This document shows, one piece after another, positions 36,801-48,161 of a stretch of 64,000 nt of DNA. This DNA is from Sordariomycetes sp. S80-01Y. Its lineage: Eukaryota; Ascomycota; Sordariomycetes. Position numbers and translations under genes: made by a program. Location of the stretch: the NCBI GenBank assembly GCA_037042185.1, contig JAXQJY010000026.1:1798001-1862000 (forward strand), in the 5' to 3' direction. Positions within the stretch are counted from its first letter, which is position 1. Each line of letters opens with the position of its first letter. The notes below the pieces were generated by a model. That model ran no database searches and was not told where the DNA came from. It was given only the letters and a program-made list of their open reading frames with translations.

Positions 36801-39800
36801 CTTGCAGATCGGCGGTGACTCTATGGCTGCTATCCAGCTTGTATCTGCCGCTCAGAAGAGCGGTCATGGGCTGTCAGTAGCCAATATTTTCAGCAACCCT
36901 CGTCTCTCCGCCATGGCTACTGTCGTAGGCAAGATCGAGCAGCCTTACAACAATGTCCCCTTCAGCTTGATGAAAACAGACAAGGACGCAGCACTTAAGG
37001 AGGCTGCCAAACATTGCGGATCCGAGACAATGGTCTTCGAAGACGCCTACCCTTGCACTTCGCTGCAAGAAGGCTTGATGGCCTTGGCCGTTAAGACACC
37101 AGGCTCCTACACTGCTAAAATGTCTTTCCGTCTAGGTAATAATGTCAACGTTCGCCGCTTCAAGAGCGCATGGGAGGAAACTGTCCGACAGTGCACCAAT
37201 CTCCGCACCCGCATTGTTCCAGTTGAAGGAGAGACAATCCAGGTTGTTGTCAAGGACGATATTGAATGGGAAGAAAACCACCAAGACCACAACATGCGTT
37301 CCTTTACCCAGGCCGTCCACGACACCCCGATGGCCTACGGGTCCCGCCTCTGCCGTTACGGCCTCTGGACCGAGGGCGACGATACTCACTTTATCTGGGC
37401 GGTGCACCACGCCATTTATGACGGTTGGACGATGACTCTGATTCTCCGTACGCTTTACAGCGCGTATCAGGGCACCCAGGTGACCCCTCTGCAGCCATAT
37501 GCCGGATTTATCAAGTACAACCAAGATATGGTTGAGTCTGAGGCTCAGGAATACTGGAGAAGGCAGCTCTCCGGGGCGAACCGCGCCAGTTTCCCTCCGA
37601 CGATGCGCACTCAACGCTCCGAGTCTGGCAGTGTGACCCGATCTCTCACACAGAAGATTGACTTCCCCAAGCCTTCCGAGACCTCGATTACCAAGGCTAC
37701 AATTGTTCGGGGTGCCTGGGCTATGATTCTGGCCAGGTACTGCGACACCAACGATGTGACCTTTGGTACGACAATCTCCGGAAGACAGGCTCCTGTCCCT
37801 GGTCTAGGTGACATGCCTGGCCCTGCAATCGCGACTGTCCCTGTTCGGGTGCAGCTCGACCCTAGTCAGAGCATTGCAGACTACCTTCAAGGCGTTCAAA
37901 CCCAGGCTTCAGATATGGTTGCCTTTGAGCAATATGGTCTGCAAAAGATCTCTAAGCTAACAAACGAGACGCAAGAAGCTTGCAACTTCACTAGTCTCCT
38001 AGTCATCCAGCCCTTCTCTCCTCTTGCTGCCATGAACAGCGACGGGGAGGCTGTACTCGAGCCCAGCGGAGACGCCGGCCCCGACGACGAGAAGATGGAA
38101 GGCTACTTTAACTACCCTCTCGTCATCCAGGCTTCCGTCTCTGATACCGAGGTCAGCCTTCACATGACCTACGATACATCTATCCTCGCCGAGTCTCAGG
38201 TCCGCGGCCTCTGCCACCATTTCAACCAGGCAATTGAGGACTTGCTACCGCAGCGCTCTGAGCCACTGAACGCGGTGAGCATTGCCGGCCAGTGGGATCT
38301 TGATGAAGCTATCCGTCTCAACGGCGATGGACCTGAGCTCATTGACAGGTGCTGGCACCACATCTTCGAGGAAAACGCCAAGAACCAACCCGATGCCCCA
38401 GCTGTTATGGCATGGGACCGCAAGCTCACATACAAGGAGCTCGACCAAGCTGCCAACCGCCTTGCCCACCACCTTGTTACCTCGTATGGTGTTGTCAACG
38501 ACGAATTGATTCACGTATGCTTCGAGAAATCGGTTTGGTACTTTGTTTCAATTTTGGCCATTAATAAGGCCGGTGCCACGTGGGTTCCTCTTGATCCAGC
38601 CCACCCTGAGCAACGTTTGCAGGCCGTCACCAAGCAGACAGGTGCTCGTCTTGGGCTGGCTTCATCCAAGCAGACCTCCTTGTGTAACAGTCTCCTTGAA
38701 ACAATTGTTGAGGTGAACAGCGAGCTTGACGATAAGCTGAACCAGGAAGCTCCTCAGGCTTCAGACATCCGTCCCGTGGAGAACATCTCCTCTCGTACCG
38801 CTGCTTACATTCTCTTTACAAGTGGTAGCACGGGCACACCTAAGGGCTTCATCATCGAACACAGGGCTCTCTGCACTTCTCAAATCAACATGTGGAGGAG
38901 ACTTCGGATGACGCCTGATGTGAGGATGCTACAATTTGCCTCCTACGTCTTCGACATGTCCGTTGGTGAAACCATTCCCTCATTCCTGTTTGGCGCTTGT
39001 GTCTGCGTGCCTTCGGAAGATACGAGAATGAACGGTTTGGTGGACTTCATCAACGAGCACAAGGTCAACTGGCTCTTCATGACCCCCGCATTTGCACGTA
39101 CCTTACGACCTGCCGACCTACCAACCGTTGAGTTCATGATCCTGGCTGGGGAGGCTGTCGGTCAAGACATCCTCGATACTTGGTACGGCAAGATTCGTCT
39201 AGTTAACGGATGGGGTCCAGCTGAGACTACTGTTTGCTCTACAATCCACGAATATGCGTCTGCAAATGACAGCCCAGGAACAATCGGAAAGAGTGTTGGC
39301 GGCTACACTTGGATCGTCGACCCTGACGATGCCCATCGTCTGGCCCCTATCGGCACCATTGGCGAGGTCATGATCCAGGGCCCTACCCTTCTTCGCGAAT
39401 ACCTTGCCGACCCTGGCAAGACGGCCGCTGCTGTTATGACCGACCTGCCCTCCTGGGCGCCCAAGACCTCCGAGCCAGGGTTCGATCGCTTTTACAAGTC
39501 TGGTGATCTGGCTTATTATAACCCCGACGGCACGATGGAGTTCTCGTCTCGCAAGGACACACAGATCAAGATTCGCGGACTTCGTGTGGAGTTAGGGGAG
39601 GTTGAGCACCATATTCTCAAGGCCCTGACTGGCGTGGTGCAAGTGGCTGTAGATGTATTCAAGACTGAAGCAGCCACCCACCTCGTGGCCTACTTCTGCT
39701 ACAGCGACGACCCGAGTCAAGCTGACATGGTGGATGACCTCTTCATGCCCCTTACTGCGGACATGCAGAGCCAGATCACTGAGATGGTGGGCGAAATCTC

Positions 39801-42800
39801 AATTGCCTTGCCCTCTTACATGGTGCCTACCCTATTCGTCCCCTGCAACTACATGCCTTTCATCACCTCGACGAAGCTGGATCGCAAGAAGCTCAAGGCA
39901 GAAACCGCTGCCTTGAGACAGGAAGAGCTGATGGAATACAGTCTTGTGGATGCCGATAAGAGACCCCCCGAGACTGAGATGGAAGAGCGCATCCAGAAGC
40001 TATGGGCCGGTATCCTGAACCGTCCATTGAACAGCATCGGTCGCGACGACAGTTTCTTGAAGATTGGTGGCGACTCGATCTCTGCCATTTACCTCGTCAC
40101 GGCTGCCCGTGAGGCTGGTATCCTATTGACCGTCAAGACCATCTTTGACGATCCTCGTCTCTCAGCCATTGCCTCAAAGGCTATAGATACGGACCCGGTT
40201 AACGATACCGACGAGGAGATCATGCCGTTCAGTCTCCTGAATGAGCAACTCCACGAAGCCGTCCTCAACAAAGCCGTTCGTGAGCAATGTGATTTGGGTA
40301 AAGACCAGGTCATCGAGAACGCGCTTCCTTGCACGCCGCTCCAGGAAGGTTTGATGGCCCTGGCTGTTAAGCAGCCTGGTTCATACATTGCCAAGTGGGT
40401 GTATAAGCTTCCTGATCACGTTGACCCGTCCAGGCTCCAATCTGCGTGGGAGGCTACCGTGAAGAAGTGCACCAATCTTCGTACCCGCATTGTTCACATC
40501 TTGGGCTCTGCGATTCAAGCTTACATCAAGGACGATGTCCACTGGGAAGATACCGAGGGCAAGGATTTGAAGACCTTCCTCAATGAGGCTTCTGCTGTTG
40601 AGATGGAGTTTGGATCTCGTCTTGCTCGCTATGCCTTGATCAAGAATGGCCCCGACGATTACTACTTCGTCTTTATCGCGCATCATGCCGTTTATGACGG
40701 ATGGTCCATGCGACTGATTCTCGGCATATTCGCTGATTCATATCATGGATCGAACAGCCTTTCACTCAAGCCCTTCGACAAGTTTATGAAGTACATCGTC
40801 GATATTGACGACAAGGCTGCAGCACAATTCTGGAAGAACCAGCTTCAGGACGCCAAGCGAGCCTCATTCCCGCCCATGTCCACAACGAGGACTCAATCCG
40901 AGACTCGAAACATGAACACACTCTTCCAGCTCCCTCCCACCATCGACTCGTCAGTCACCAAGGCGACCGTGGTTCGCGCCGCCTGGGCTATGGTCCTAGC
41001 GCGGTACTGCGATGCCAATGATGTCTGCTTTGGAAGCACCGTGAGCGGACGACAAGCGCCAGTTCAAGGCCTGGGAGAGATGCCAGGTCCCGTTGTCGCG
41101 ACGGTCCCTATCCGCATCACCATTGACAAGGATCAGTCCGTGACGGACTTCTTGCACGGCATTCAGTCGCAAGCCTCTGAGATGATTCCCTTCGAACAAT
41201 TCGGTGTGCAGAACATCTCCAAGCTGAGTCCCGAAATGCTTGAGGCACTGAACTTCAGTTCGCTACTGGTCGTGCAGCCCTTCCAGAAGATGTCTGCCAT
41301 TGGTGCCGACGCCGACCAGCTCTTGATCCCCGCCGAGTCTACTGATGAGCAGACTGACTCAAAGCTCGAGGGATACTTTTCCTTCCCTCTTGTCTTGCAA
41401 GGAATGGTTTCGGACGAAGAGGTGTCCATCAACCTGACCTATGACTCGCAGGTCTTGTCCAAGCGACAGATGGTCGCCTTGACAAACCAGATGGAGCATG
41501 TCATCAAGGAGCTTCTGACCCAGGTTGACACCCCTGTTGGTGATATCTCCATTGCAGGCGAATGGGATCTTGGCGAGGCCTCCAAGGCCAATGATGAAGT
41601 CCCTGAGATCCTTGATGTCTGCTTCCACGACATGGTGTCGAAGCAGGCCGAGATTCGCCCCGACGCCCTCGCTATCCAGGCCTGGGACGCGGAGCTCAGC
41701 TACGCCGAGTTTGAAAGAGCTTCGAACCGCCTAGCGCATCATCTCAAGGATGACTTTAACGTCAAGGAGGGCGATCTCGTCCAAGTCGTCTTTGAGAAAT
41801 CTGCCTGGCACTTCGTCGCTTGTCTCGCAATCAACAAGGTTGGCGCAGCCTGGGTACCCCTCGATCCCGGCCATCCCCGTCAACGCCAAGAACAAGTCGT
41901 TAAGCAGACCGGTTCGACTCTTGCGTTGGCTTCGCCACAGCACGCGGAGCATTGCAAGAGTTTGGTCGCCAACGTCATTGAGGTCACCCCCGAGCTTGAT
42001 GCCCACCTTGCCAATGATGAGAGCAAGTCCGTCAACGGCCCAGCCGTTCAAGTTTCTCCCCGCAGCGCTGCCTATGTCCTGTTCACGTCTGGCAGTACCG
42101 GCACCCCGAAGGGTCTCGTCATGGAGCACGGAAGCGTGTGTACCTCGCAGACAGCAATCGGAAAGCGCCTCAAGATGACACCAGAGGTCAAGATGTTGCA
42201 GTTCGCCGCCTTCGTATTCGATCTTTCCATTGGAGAAATCGTGTGCCCGTTGATCCATGGCGCGACGCTGTGCATCCCGTCAGACGAGCAGCGGATGAAC
42301 AGCCTGGCCCAATTCATCGCCGACAAGAGCGTTAACTGGGCCTTCTTGACTCCTGCCTTTGCAAGGACTTTGCGCCCAGAGGATGTGCCATCCTTAGAAT
42401 TGCTCCTCTTCGCTGGTGAGGCTGTTGGAAAGGATGTGTTCCAGCAATGGTTCGGCAAACTACGACTTATCAATGGCTGGGGCCCTGCAGAGACTTGCTG
42501 TTTCTCAACGCTCCACGAATGGGCCTCCTCCGATGAGTCTTCTCTTACAGTTGGACGTCCTGTGGGTGGTTTCTGCTGGATCGTCAACCCGGATGACCCA
42601 ACACGTCTGGCACCCATCGGCACAGCCGGTGAGGTGGTTATCCAAGGTCCAACTCTACTGCGCGAATACCTCTCAGATCCCGAGAAGACCAAGGCCGCAA
42701 TCGTTCCAGAAGGCTCTCTGCCTAACTGGGCGCCAATGTCTGACGACTCTCACTGGTCTCGTTTCTACAAATCGGGTGACTTGTGTAGCTACAACCCTGA

Positions 42801-45800
42801 CGGCACGATCGAATTCGCAAGCCGCAAGGACACTCAAGTCAAGATTAGGGGCCTCCGCGTGGAGCTTGGCGAGGTCGAATATCATATTCGCAACTGCTTG
42901 CCAGGTGTCGAGCAGGTGGCCGTGGACGTCTTCAAGACCGATTCCGGTGCCAGCCTCGCGGCCTACTTCTCTTACAGCAAGAAGACTGGTCAGACGGGCA
43001 CTGTCGATGACGTGTTCGCAGCTTTCACTCCCGAGACGCAGGCTCAAGTCACGGCAATGGTTGGTGAGCTAACCGTAGCACTGCCGCGCTATATGGTGCC
43101 TACGTACTTTGTGCCCTGCAACTACATGCCGGTCATCACCTCCACGAAGCTAGATCGCAACAAGCTCAAGGCCCTGACAGCTGAGCTCAACGAAGAGCAG
43201 CTGTCCATGTATTCTCTTGATGACGCTGAGAAACGTGCGCCAGAGACCCCGATGGAACAGCGTTTGGCTCAAATCTGGGCCAAGCTCCTTGGTAAGCCAG
43301 TCGACACTATCAGCCGCGACGATAACTTCCTTCGCGTGGGTGGTGACTCGATTGCCGCTATGCAGCTTGTTACACAGGCACGCGAGGCAGGCATCACTGT
43401 CACCGTCAAGGACATCTTTGACGACCCCCGCCTCAGCAGCATGGCTCGCAACGCCAGTGAGGTCGGCGAGAGTGGCAACCCGGGCCAGCCGAAGCCATTC
43501 ACTCTGTTGACCCCTGAACAAAGGGAAGCTGTATCTACGAAAGCCACTCGCGATCAGTGTGGCTTGACAAAGGATCACGTTATTGTGGATGCATACCCGA
43601 CAACGACTATCCAATCTGGCTTAATGTCACTCACAATCAAGCAACCCGGGGCATACGTCATTAAGCACGTTTACAGGCTATCCAGTGAGATTGATATCGC
43701 ACGATTCAGGGAAGCCTGGGAGCAGACAGTCAAGGTGTGTGACAATCTTCGCACGAGGATCGTCGACCTCAACGGCTCGGTCGTCCAAGTTGTCATTAAA
43801 GATGACGTCGCTTGGGAGGAGGCAGCTGGACGAATGAACATGGCTCAATTTATGGGTTACACCAAAGATATCAAGCTGGACTACGGCTCTCGTCTCGCCC
43901 GCTATGCCGTCGTCAAAGACGACGACGGTCAGCACTACTTCGTCCAGATCTTCCACCACAGCATCTTCGACGGATGGACCCGGGGACTGCTGCTTGAGAC
44001 TCTTCACAGTAACTACGTGGAGGCGACACCGCCGTCCATGCAGCCCTACTCGAGCTTTATCAAGTATGTGACCGAGATGGATACTGATGCGGCCACCGAT
44101 TTCTGGCGCGAGCAACTTGAGGACGCCAAACCAGCATCCTTCCCTGCGCCTCTCGGCCCTGAAGCCACTGCCAAGAAGAGTGCGCCTGGGCACGTAAGCA
44201 AACACATCGAATTCGGTGCCTCTGTCAACAAGACCATCACGAAGGCGTCTATTCTTCGTGCCGCGTGGTCCCTCGCTCTCGCTAGGTACGGTGAGACGGA
44301 CGACGTGACCTACGGTGCAACCGTATCTGGCCGTAACGCACCTGTGCCTGGGCTCGAATCAATGCCAGGCCCTGCCATCGCCACGGTGCCTGTCCGCGTC
44401 AAGATCAACCCAGAACAGACAATTTCGGACTTCCTGCAATCGATTCAGTCGCAAGCCATGACCATGACTTCCTATGAGCAGTTCGGCCTCCAGAACATCA
44501 GCCAGCTAAGCCAAGAGGCCAAGGAAGCTTGCGATTTCACTAGTTTGATCACTGTTCAGCCTGGTCAGAGCAGCCACTCCAATAGCACTGCTTCTGACGA
44601 GGCTGAGCTGCTCACGTTCGATGGCGACAAGATCGGCGATTCTATGGACAGCTACTTCAACTACCCGCTTGTAGTCGAGGCGGCTCTGCTGGACACCCAC
44701 GTTGAGCTTGCTTTGACGTATAACAGTAACGTCCTCAGCGAGAACACAATGACTGCTCTTGCGAACCATTTCGATCACTTGGTCCAACAGCTGCTATTGT
44801 CTTCTGACAAGACCATTGGCCAGCTTTCAATGGCCGGTCCTTGGGATCTTGAGAAGATCAGACACTGGAATGACTATGTACCCGAGGTCTCCAACTCCAC
44901 AATCCCTGATCTTATTACTCTTGAGGCTCAGAAGGCCCCCAACCACGAGGCGCTATATTCTAGCGACTTATCGTTCACCTACAGTGAGCTTGATGCCCTT
45001 TCGACGCAATTGGCCGACCATCTCGCTCAACTTGGTGTGCGACCCGAGACCTTCGTGCCCTTCTGCATGGAAAAGTCTCCTTGGGCCGTCATCGCCATGG
45101 TCGGCATCATGAAGGCGGGTGGTGCTTTTATTCCTCTTGACCCCAGCCATCCTGAGAGCCGTCGCCAGGGTCTCATCAACCAAGTCGGTGCTCAACACCT
45201 GGTCTGCTCACCGACAACAGCAGCCTCATGTGCCGGAATGACCCCCAACAACATCGAGCTCTCTGCCGCTCTCCTCAAGGGTCAGACCAGCACAAGCCAG
45301 AAAAGATTCAGCCCTGCCCCAAGCAACGCCGCCTACGTACTGTTTACGTCGGGTAGCACCGGTACCCCCAAGGGCGTGCTGGTTGGCCATCGTGGCATCT
45401 GCAGTAGTTTGACCGGTCAGCGCAAAATGTTTGGCTTCAACGGTGACTACCGCCCGCGCTTCCTGAACTTTGCCAACTACGTCTTTGATGGAAGCATCTT
45501 CGAGATTTTCGCGACCCTAACCGCGGGCGGCACCGTGTGTGTGCCCAACGACGAGCAGCGTATGCAACAGACCGCCGCCTTCATGGAGGAGGCCCGTGTC
45601 GACTGCGCTATCTTGGCACCGTCCTTTGCACGAACTGTTGACCCCGATTCCGTGCCAACTCTGCGCAAGTTGATGACTGCTGGAGAGGCCCCAGGAAAAG
45701 ACATCATGGACGCCTGGCTCGGCCGAGTAACACTCATCAACGGTTATGGACCCTCTGAAACCTGCATCTGCTGTGCAGCTCATGAGTTCACCTCGCCCGA

Positions 45801-48161
45801 CACGCCCGCCGCAACCATTGGTCGTGGTGTGTCGCACGTCAACTGGATCGTCGAGCCTAACGACCACAACAAGCTCACGCCGGTGGGACAAATCGGTGAA
45901 CTTCTGGTGCAAGGTCACGCCATGGCCCGTGGCTACGTCAACGACCCTGAGAAGACGGCGAATGCATTCATCACGAATGTTGACTGGATGCCTGCCGATC
46001 TGGTGGACAGGATGCCACAGACATTCTACAAAACTGGTGATATGGTGAGGTATAGACCTGATGGAACATTGGAGTTCTTTGGGCGACAGGATGGACAGGT
46101 TAAGGTTCGTGGACAGCGTATGGAGTTGGGTGAGGTGGAGGATAGGATCAAGAATGCTTCAGACGCGGTGGAGCACGTGGCCGGCATGGTTGTCCGACAC
46201 AAGAACCGCCAAACCCTCATCGCCGTCGTCACACTGAAGAACGCCAAGGCGGACGAGAGCAACAACTCTCTCTTCCATACAATGGATGATGATATGAGGA
46301 AGCTTCTGTCGCATCTGATTGAGGAGCTCAAGAACGCGCTTCCAGCTTACATGGTCCCAACCATGTTGCTGCCCATCAAGGAGATGCCCTTCTTCGGTGC
46401 ATCGTACAAGCTCGACCGCAAGACGCTCAAGCAGACTTGCGATGCACTGACTCAAGATGAGCTGGCCGCGTTCGTCACGGCCAGTCATATCAAGACCCCT
46501 CCAACCACTGAGGAGGAGTTCAAACTCCGCGAGGTGTTTGCGTTCTGCTTGGAGATGAGCGTCGAAGAGATTGGCAAACATGACCAATTCTTGCAGATTG
46601 GTGGTGATTCCATTACGGCCATCCAGCTTGCCAACATGGCCCAGAAGAAGGGCATCAACATTACAGTCGGCCAGGTCTTCCGCGACTCCCGACTGTCAAG
46701 CCTTGCTTTGGCCGGCTCTGATGGCACTGCGGGTTACGAGTCATTCCCAACCGAGCCTTTTGAGTATCTTCCTGATGGTGAGAATGATGCGATTCTCGAC
46801 GAGGTCCGCGAAAAGTGCAACTTCCCCGCGGACCAAGTCATCGAAGACGTCTTCCCCGCCACAACCGTCCAGGAGGCTTTCATGGCTGGGTCCGCGAAAT
46901 TGCCCGGAACTCTCATGGCTAAGCGCCTCTACAGACTTCCGCCTGATATTAACATCGAGGCCTTCAAGTATGCTTGGGAGCGAGTGTTTGAGCACTTCCC
47001 CAACATGCGCACTCGCTACATCCTGCACGAAGGCATGTGCATTCAGGCTATCGTGAAGGAGAAGATGGTATGGGAAGATACCACTGGCTACAGCGTTCGT
47101 TCCTGGATGGAGCACTGCGCTGAGAATATCCGCATGACCTATGGGTCGCGCCTGAGCCAACATGCCCTGCTTGAGGAGGATGGCGAGTACTTCTTCGCTT
47201 GGATTCGTAAGTCCACCCACATTCCATCTTTTTTTTTTAATCTCGCTGACGCCAAACAATAGACGGACATGCTATTCTTGATGGATGGGCCATGGCTATG
47301 GTCATGGATTCACTTCACACAGCTTACGCCGACGCGAATGCGGAGCTGCGCAAGCTCAAATCAATGGCGTCCTTCGTCAAGTACTACGAGAGCCTCGACC
47401 ACGAAGAGATGGCGAACTACTGGAGCAAATACCTTGCAGGTGCAAAGCGTGTGCACTTCCCTCCCGAGCGCACGCCTGGGACTCGTCTGCGCCATGCCCT
47501 TCGTCACTCGTCCAAGATCTTCCACTTCCCCGAGCTCACCGACAACACCATCACCATTGCTTCAGTAATGAACACTGCCTGGGCCGCGACGCTTTCCCAC
47601 TTCGGGAAAGAAAGCGACATCACTTTCATGACCACGTCTTCCGGTCGTCTTGCTCCGCTCGAGGGACTGGACCGCATCCCCGGCTGTCTGACGGCTCGTG
47701 TTCCAGTCCGCGTCAAATTCGATCCCAACCAAAAGGTCCTGGATCTTCTTCACACAACCCAGATGAACTCCGCTGAATGCGTCGATTATGAGCAATACGG
47801 TGCCCAAAATATCGCCAAGCTCGGCAAGGATATCGAGCACGCGATCACCGACCTACCGGGTATCTTCTCCCTTCAGCCCTGGCAGCAGCGTCAATCAGTC
47901 GAAGAGCTCAGCTCTGAGGTCGCACTGGTCACTCCAGCATATGATAAGTACTCGGCAGCCGAGTCCTCCGATGGGTTCTTTAGCCAGGTCCTCATCACCC
48001 AGTGTTTCATGGGCGAGGATGAGACCGATCTGCAGACCTACTGGAACTCTGACGTCTTGACAGAGACGCAGGCGGACGCTGTCAACGACTACCTTGCTAA
48101 GGTTGCCTGCAACCTCGCTCAGCACATGGATAAGACCGTTGGTGAAGTCTTGTCCATGTAG
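15445..48161 (+). CDS. Ten-module non-ribosomal peptide synthetase, (A-T-C)x10
   Basis: The gene has two exons (15445-47206 and 47263-48161) and encodes 10,886 residues. The start is the first in-frame ATG (context aagATGg), 35 codons after the frame opens. The domain order is A-T-C repeated ten times. Every A domain has the ATP motif FTSGSTG, a GxGPxE motif, a (Y/H)K(S/T)GDL motif and the catalytic Lys in TSTKLDRK or its variants. Every carrier domain has a GGDS serine (S619, 1708, 2797, 3868, 4952, 6044, 7126, 8211, 9302, 10389). Nine C domains have HHxxxDG and the tenth has GHxxxDG. There is no starter C, E, methyltransferase, TE or reductase, and modules of about 1,076-1,123 residues leave no room for them. 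The expected product is a decapeptide assembled in the cytoplasm, released and probably cyclised by the last C domain. No frame break is seen. I do not match it to a named synthetase. Confidence 0.97.
18814..22083 (+). other. NRPS module 2: A2-T2-C2
   Basis: Residues 1124-2213. The carrier serine is S1708 and C2 has HHAIYDG at 1909-1915. The A2 pocket residues equal those of module 1 (D-L-G-Y-L-A-G-C-F-K, group a). Confidence 0.85.
22084..25311 (+). other. NRPS module 3: A3-T3-C3
   Basis: Residues 2214-3289. The carrier serine is S2797. The A3 pocket is group a (D-L-G-Y-L-A-G-C-F-K). C3 has HHSIFDGWTRG at 2996-3006, a sub-type shared only with C9; both precede group-b A domains. A3 also shares VEYH at the A8 region with A9, where the other group-a domains have VEHH. 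Confidence 0.85.
25312..28551 (+). other. NRPS module 4: A4-T4-C4
   Basis: Residues 3290-4369. The carrier serine is S3868 in HDQFLQIGGDS, a form shared with module 10. C4 has HHAQFDG at 4067-4073. The A4 pocket reads D-A-C-L-M-G-G-I-M-K (group b). The catalytic Lys lies in GASMKLDRK, not TSTKLDRK, again as in module 10. Confidence 0.83.
28552..31812 (+). other. NRPS module 5: A5-T5-C5
   Basis: Residues 4370-5456. The carrier serine is S4952 and C5 has HHAVYDG at 5150-5156. The A5 pocket reads D-M-G-F-I-A-G-V-C-K (group c), the same as A8. The two A domains also share the unusual stretch FASYVFDMS. Confidence 0.85.
31813..35079 (+). other. NRPS module 6: A6-T6-C6
   Basis: Residues 5457-6545. 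The carrier serine is S6044. The A6 pocket is group a (D-L-G-Y-L-A-G-C-F-K). C6 has HHAVSDGFSLV at 6244-6254, where the other internal C domains have an aromatic residue before Asp and Trp after Gly. It precedes the outlier A7. Confidence 0.83.
35080..38319 (+). other. NRPS module 7: A7-T7-C7
   Basis: Residues 6546-7625. The carrier serine is S7126 and C7 has HHAIYDG at 7321-7327. The A7 pocket reads D-V-S-M-M-V-A-I-F-K (group d), unlike any other module. The core motifs also differ: SGSTGKPKA, KLRGYRIELGEIE and a Lys in NTSLKMDRK. Confidence 0.83.
38320..41589 (+). other. NRPS module 8: A8-T8-C8
   Basis: Residues 7626-8715. The carrier serine is S8211 and C8 has HHAVYDG at 8413-8419. The A8 pocket equals that of module 5 (D-M-G-F-I-A-G-V-C-K, group c). 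Confidence 0.85.
41590..44868 (+). other. NRPS module 9: A9-T9-C9
   Basis: Residues 8716-9808. The carrier serine is S9302. The A9 pocket is D-L-G-F-L-A-G-C-F-K, one Tyr-to-Phe change from group a. C9 has HHSIFDGWTRG at 9504-9514, as in C3. Confidence 0.85.
44869..48158 (+). other. NRPS module 10: A10-T10-C10 (terminal)
   Basis: Residues 9809-10886. The carrier serine is S10389. The A10 pocket reads D-G-F-I-M-A-G-I-C-K, nearest to module 4. C10 reads H-G-H-A-I-L-D-G at 10588-10595 after splicing, so the first His of HHxxxDG is Gly while the catalytic second His (H10590) and Asp remain. Fungal cyclising terminal C domains often have SHxxxDx at this place, so a release or macrocyclisation role is likely. 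Confidence 0.83.
47207..47262 (+). other. Sole intron of the NRPS gene
   Basis: A 56-nt intron with a GTAAGT donor, a T-rich tract, a GCTGAC branch site and an AATAG acceptor. It interrupts the codon for H10588, inside the active-site motif of the last condensation domain. Without its removal the reading frame stops at 47262 before the motif. Confidence 0.93.
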
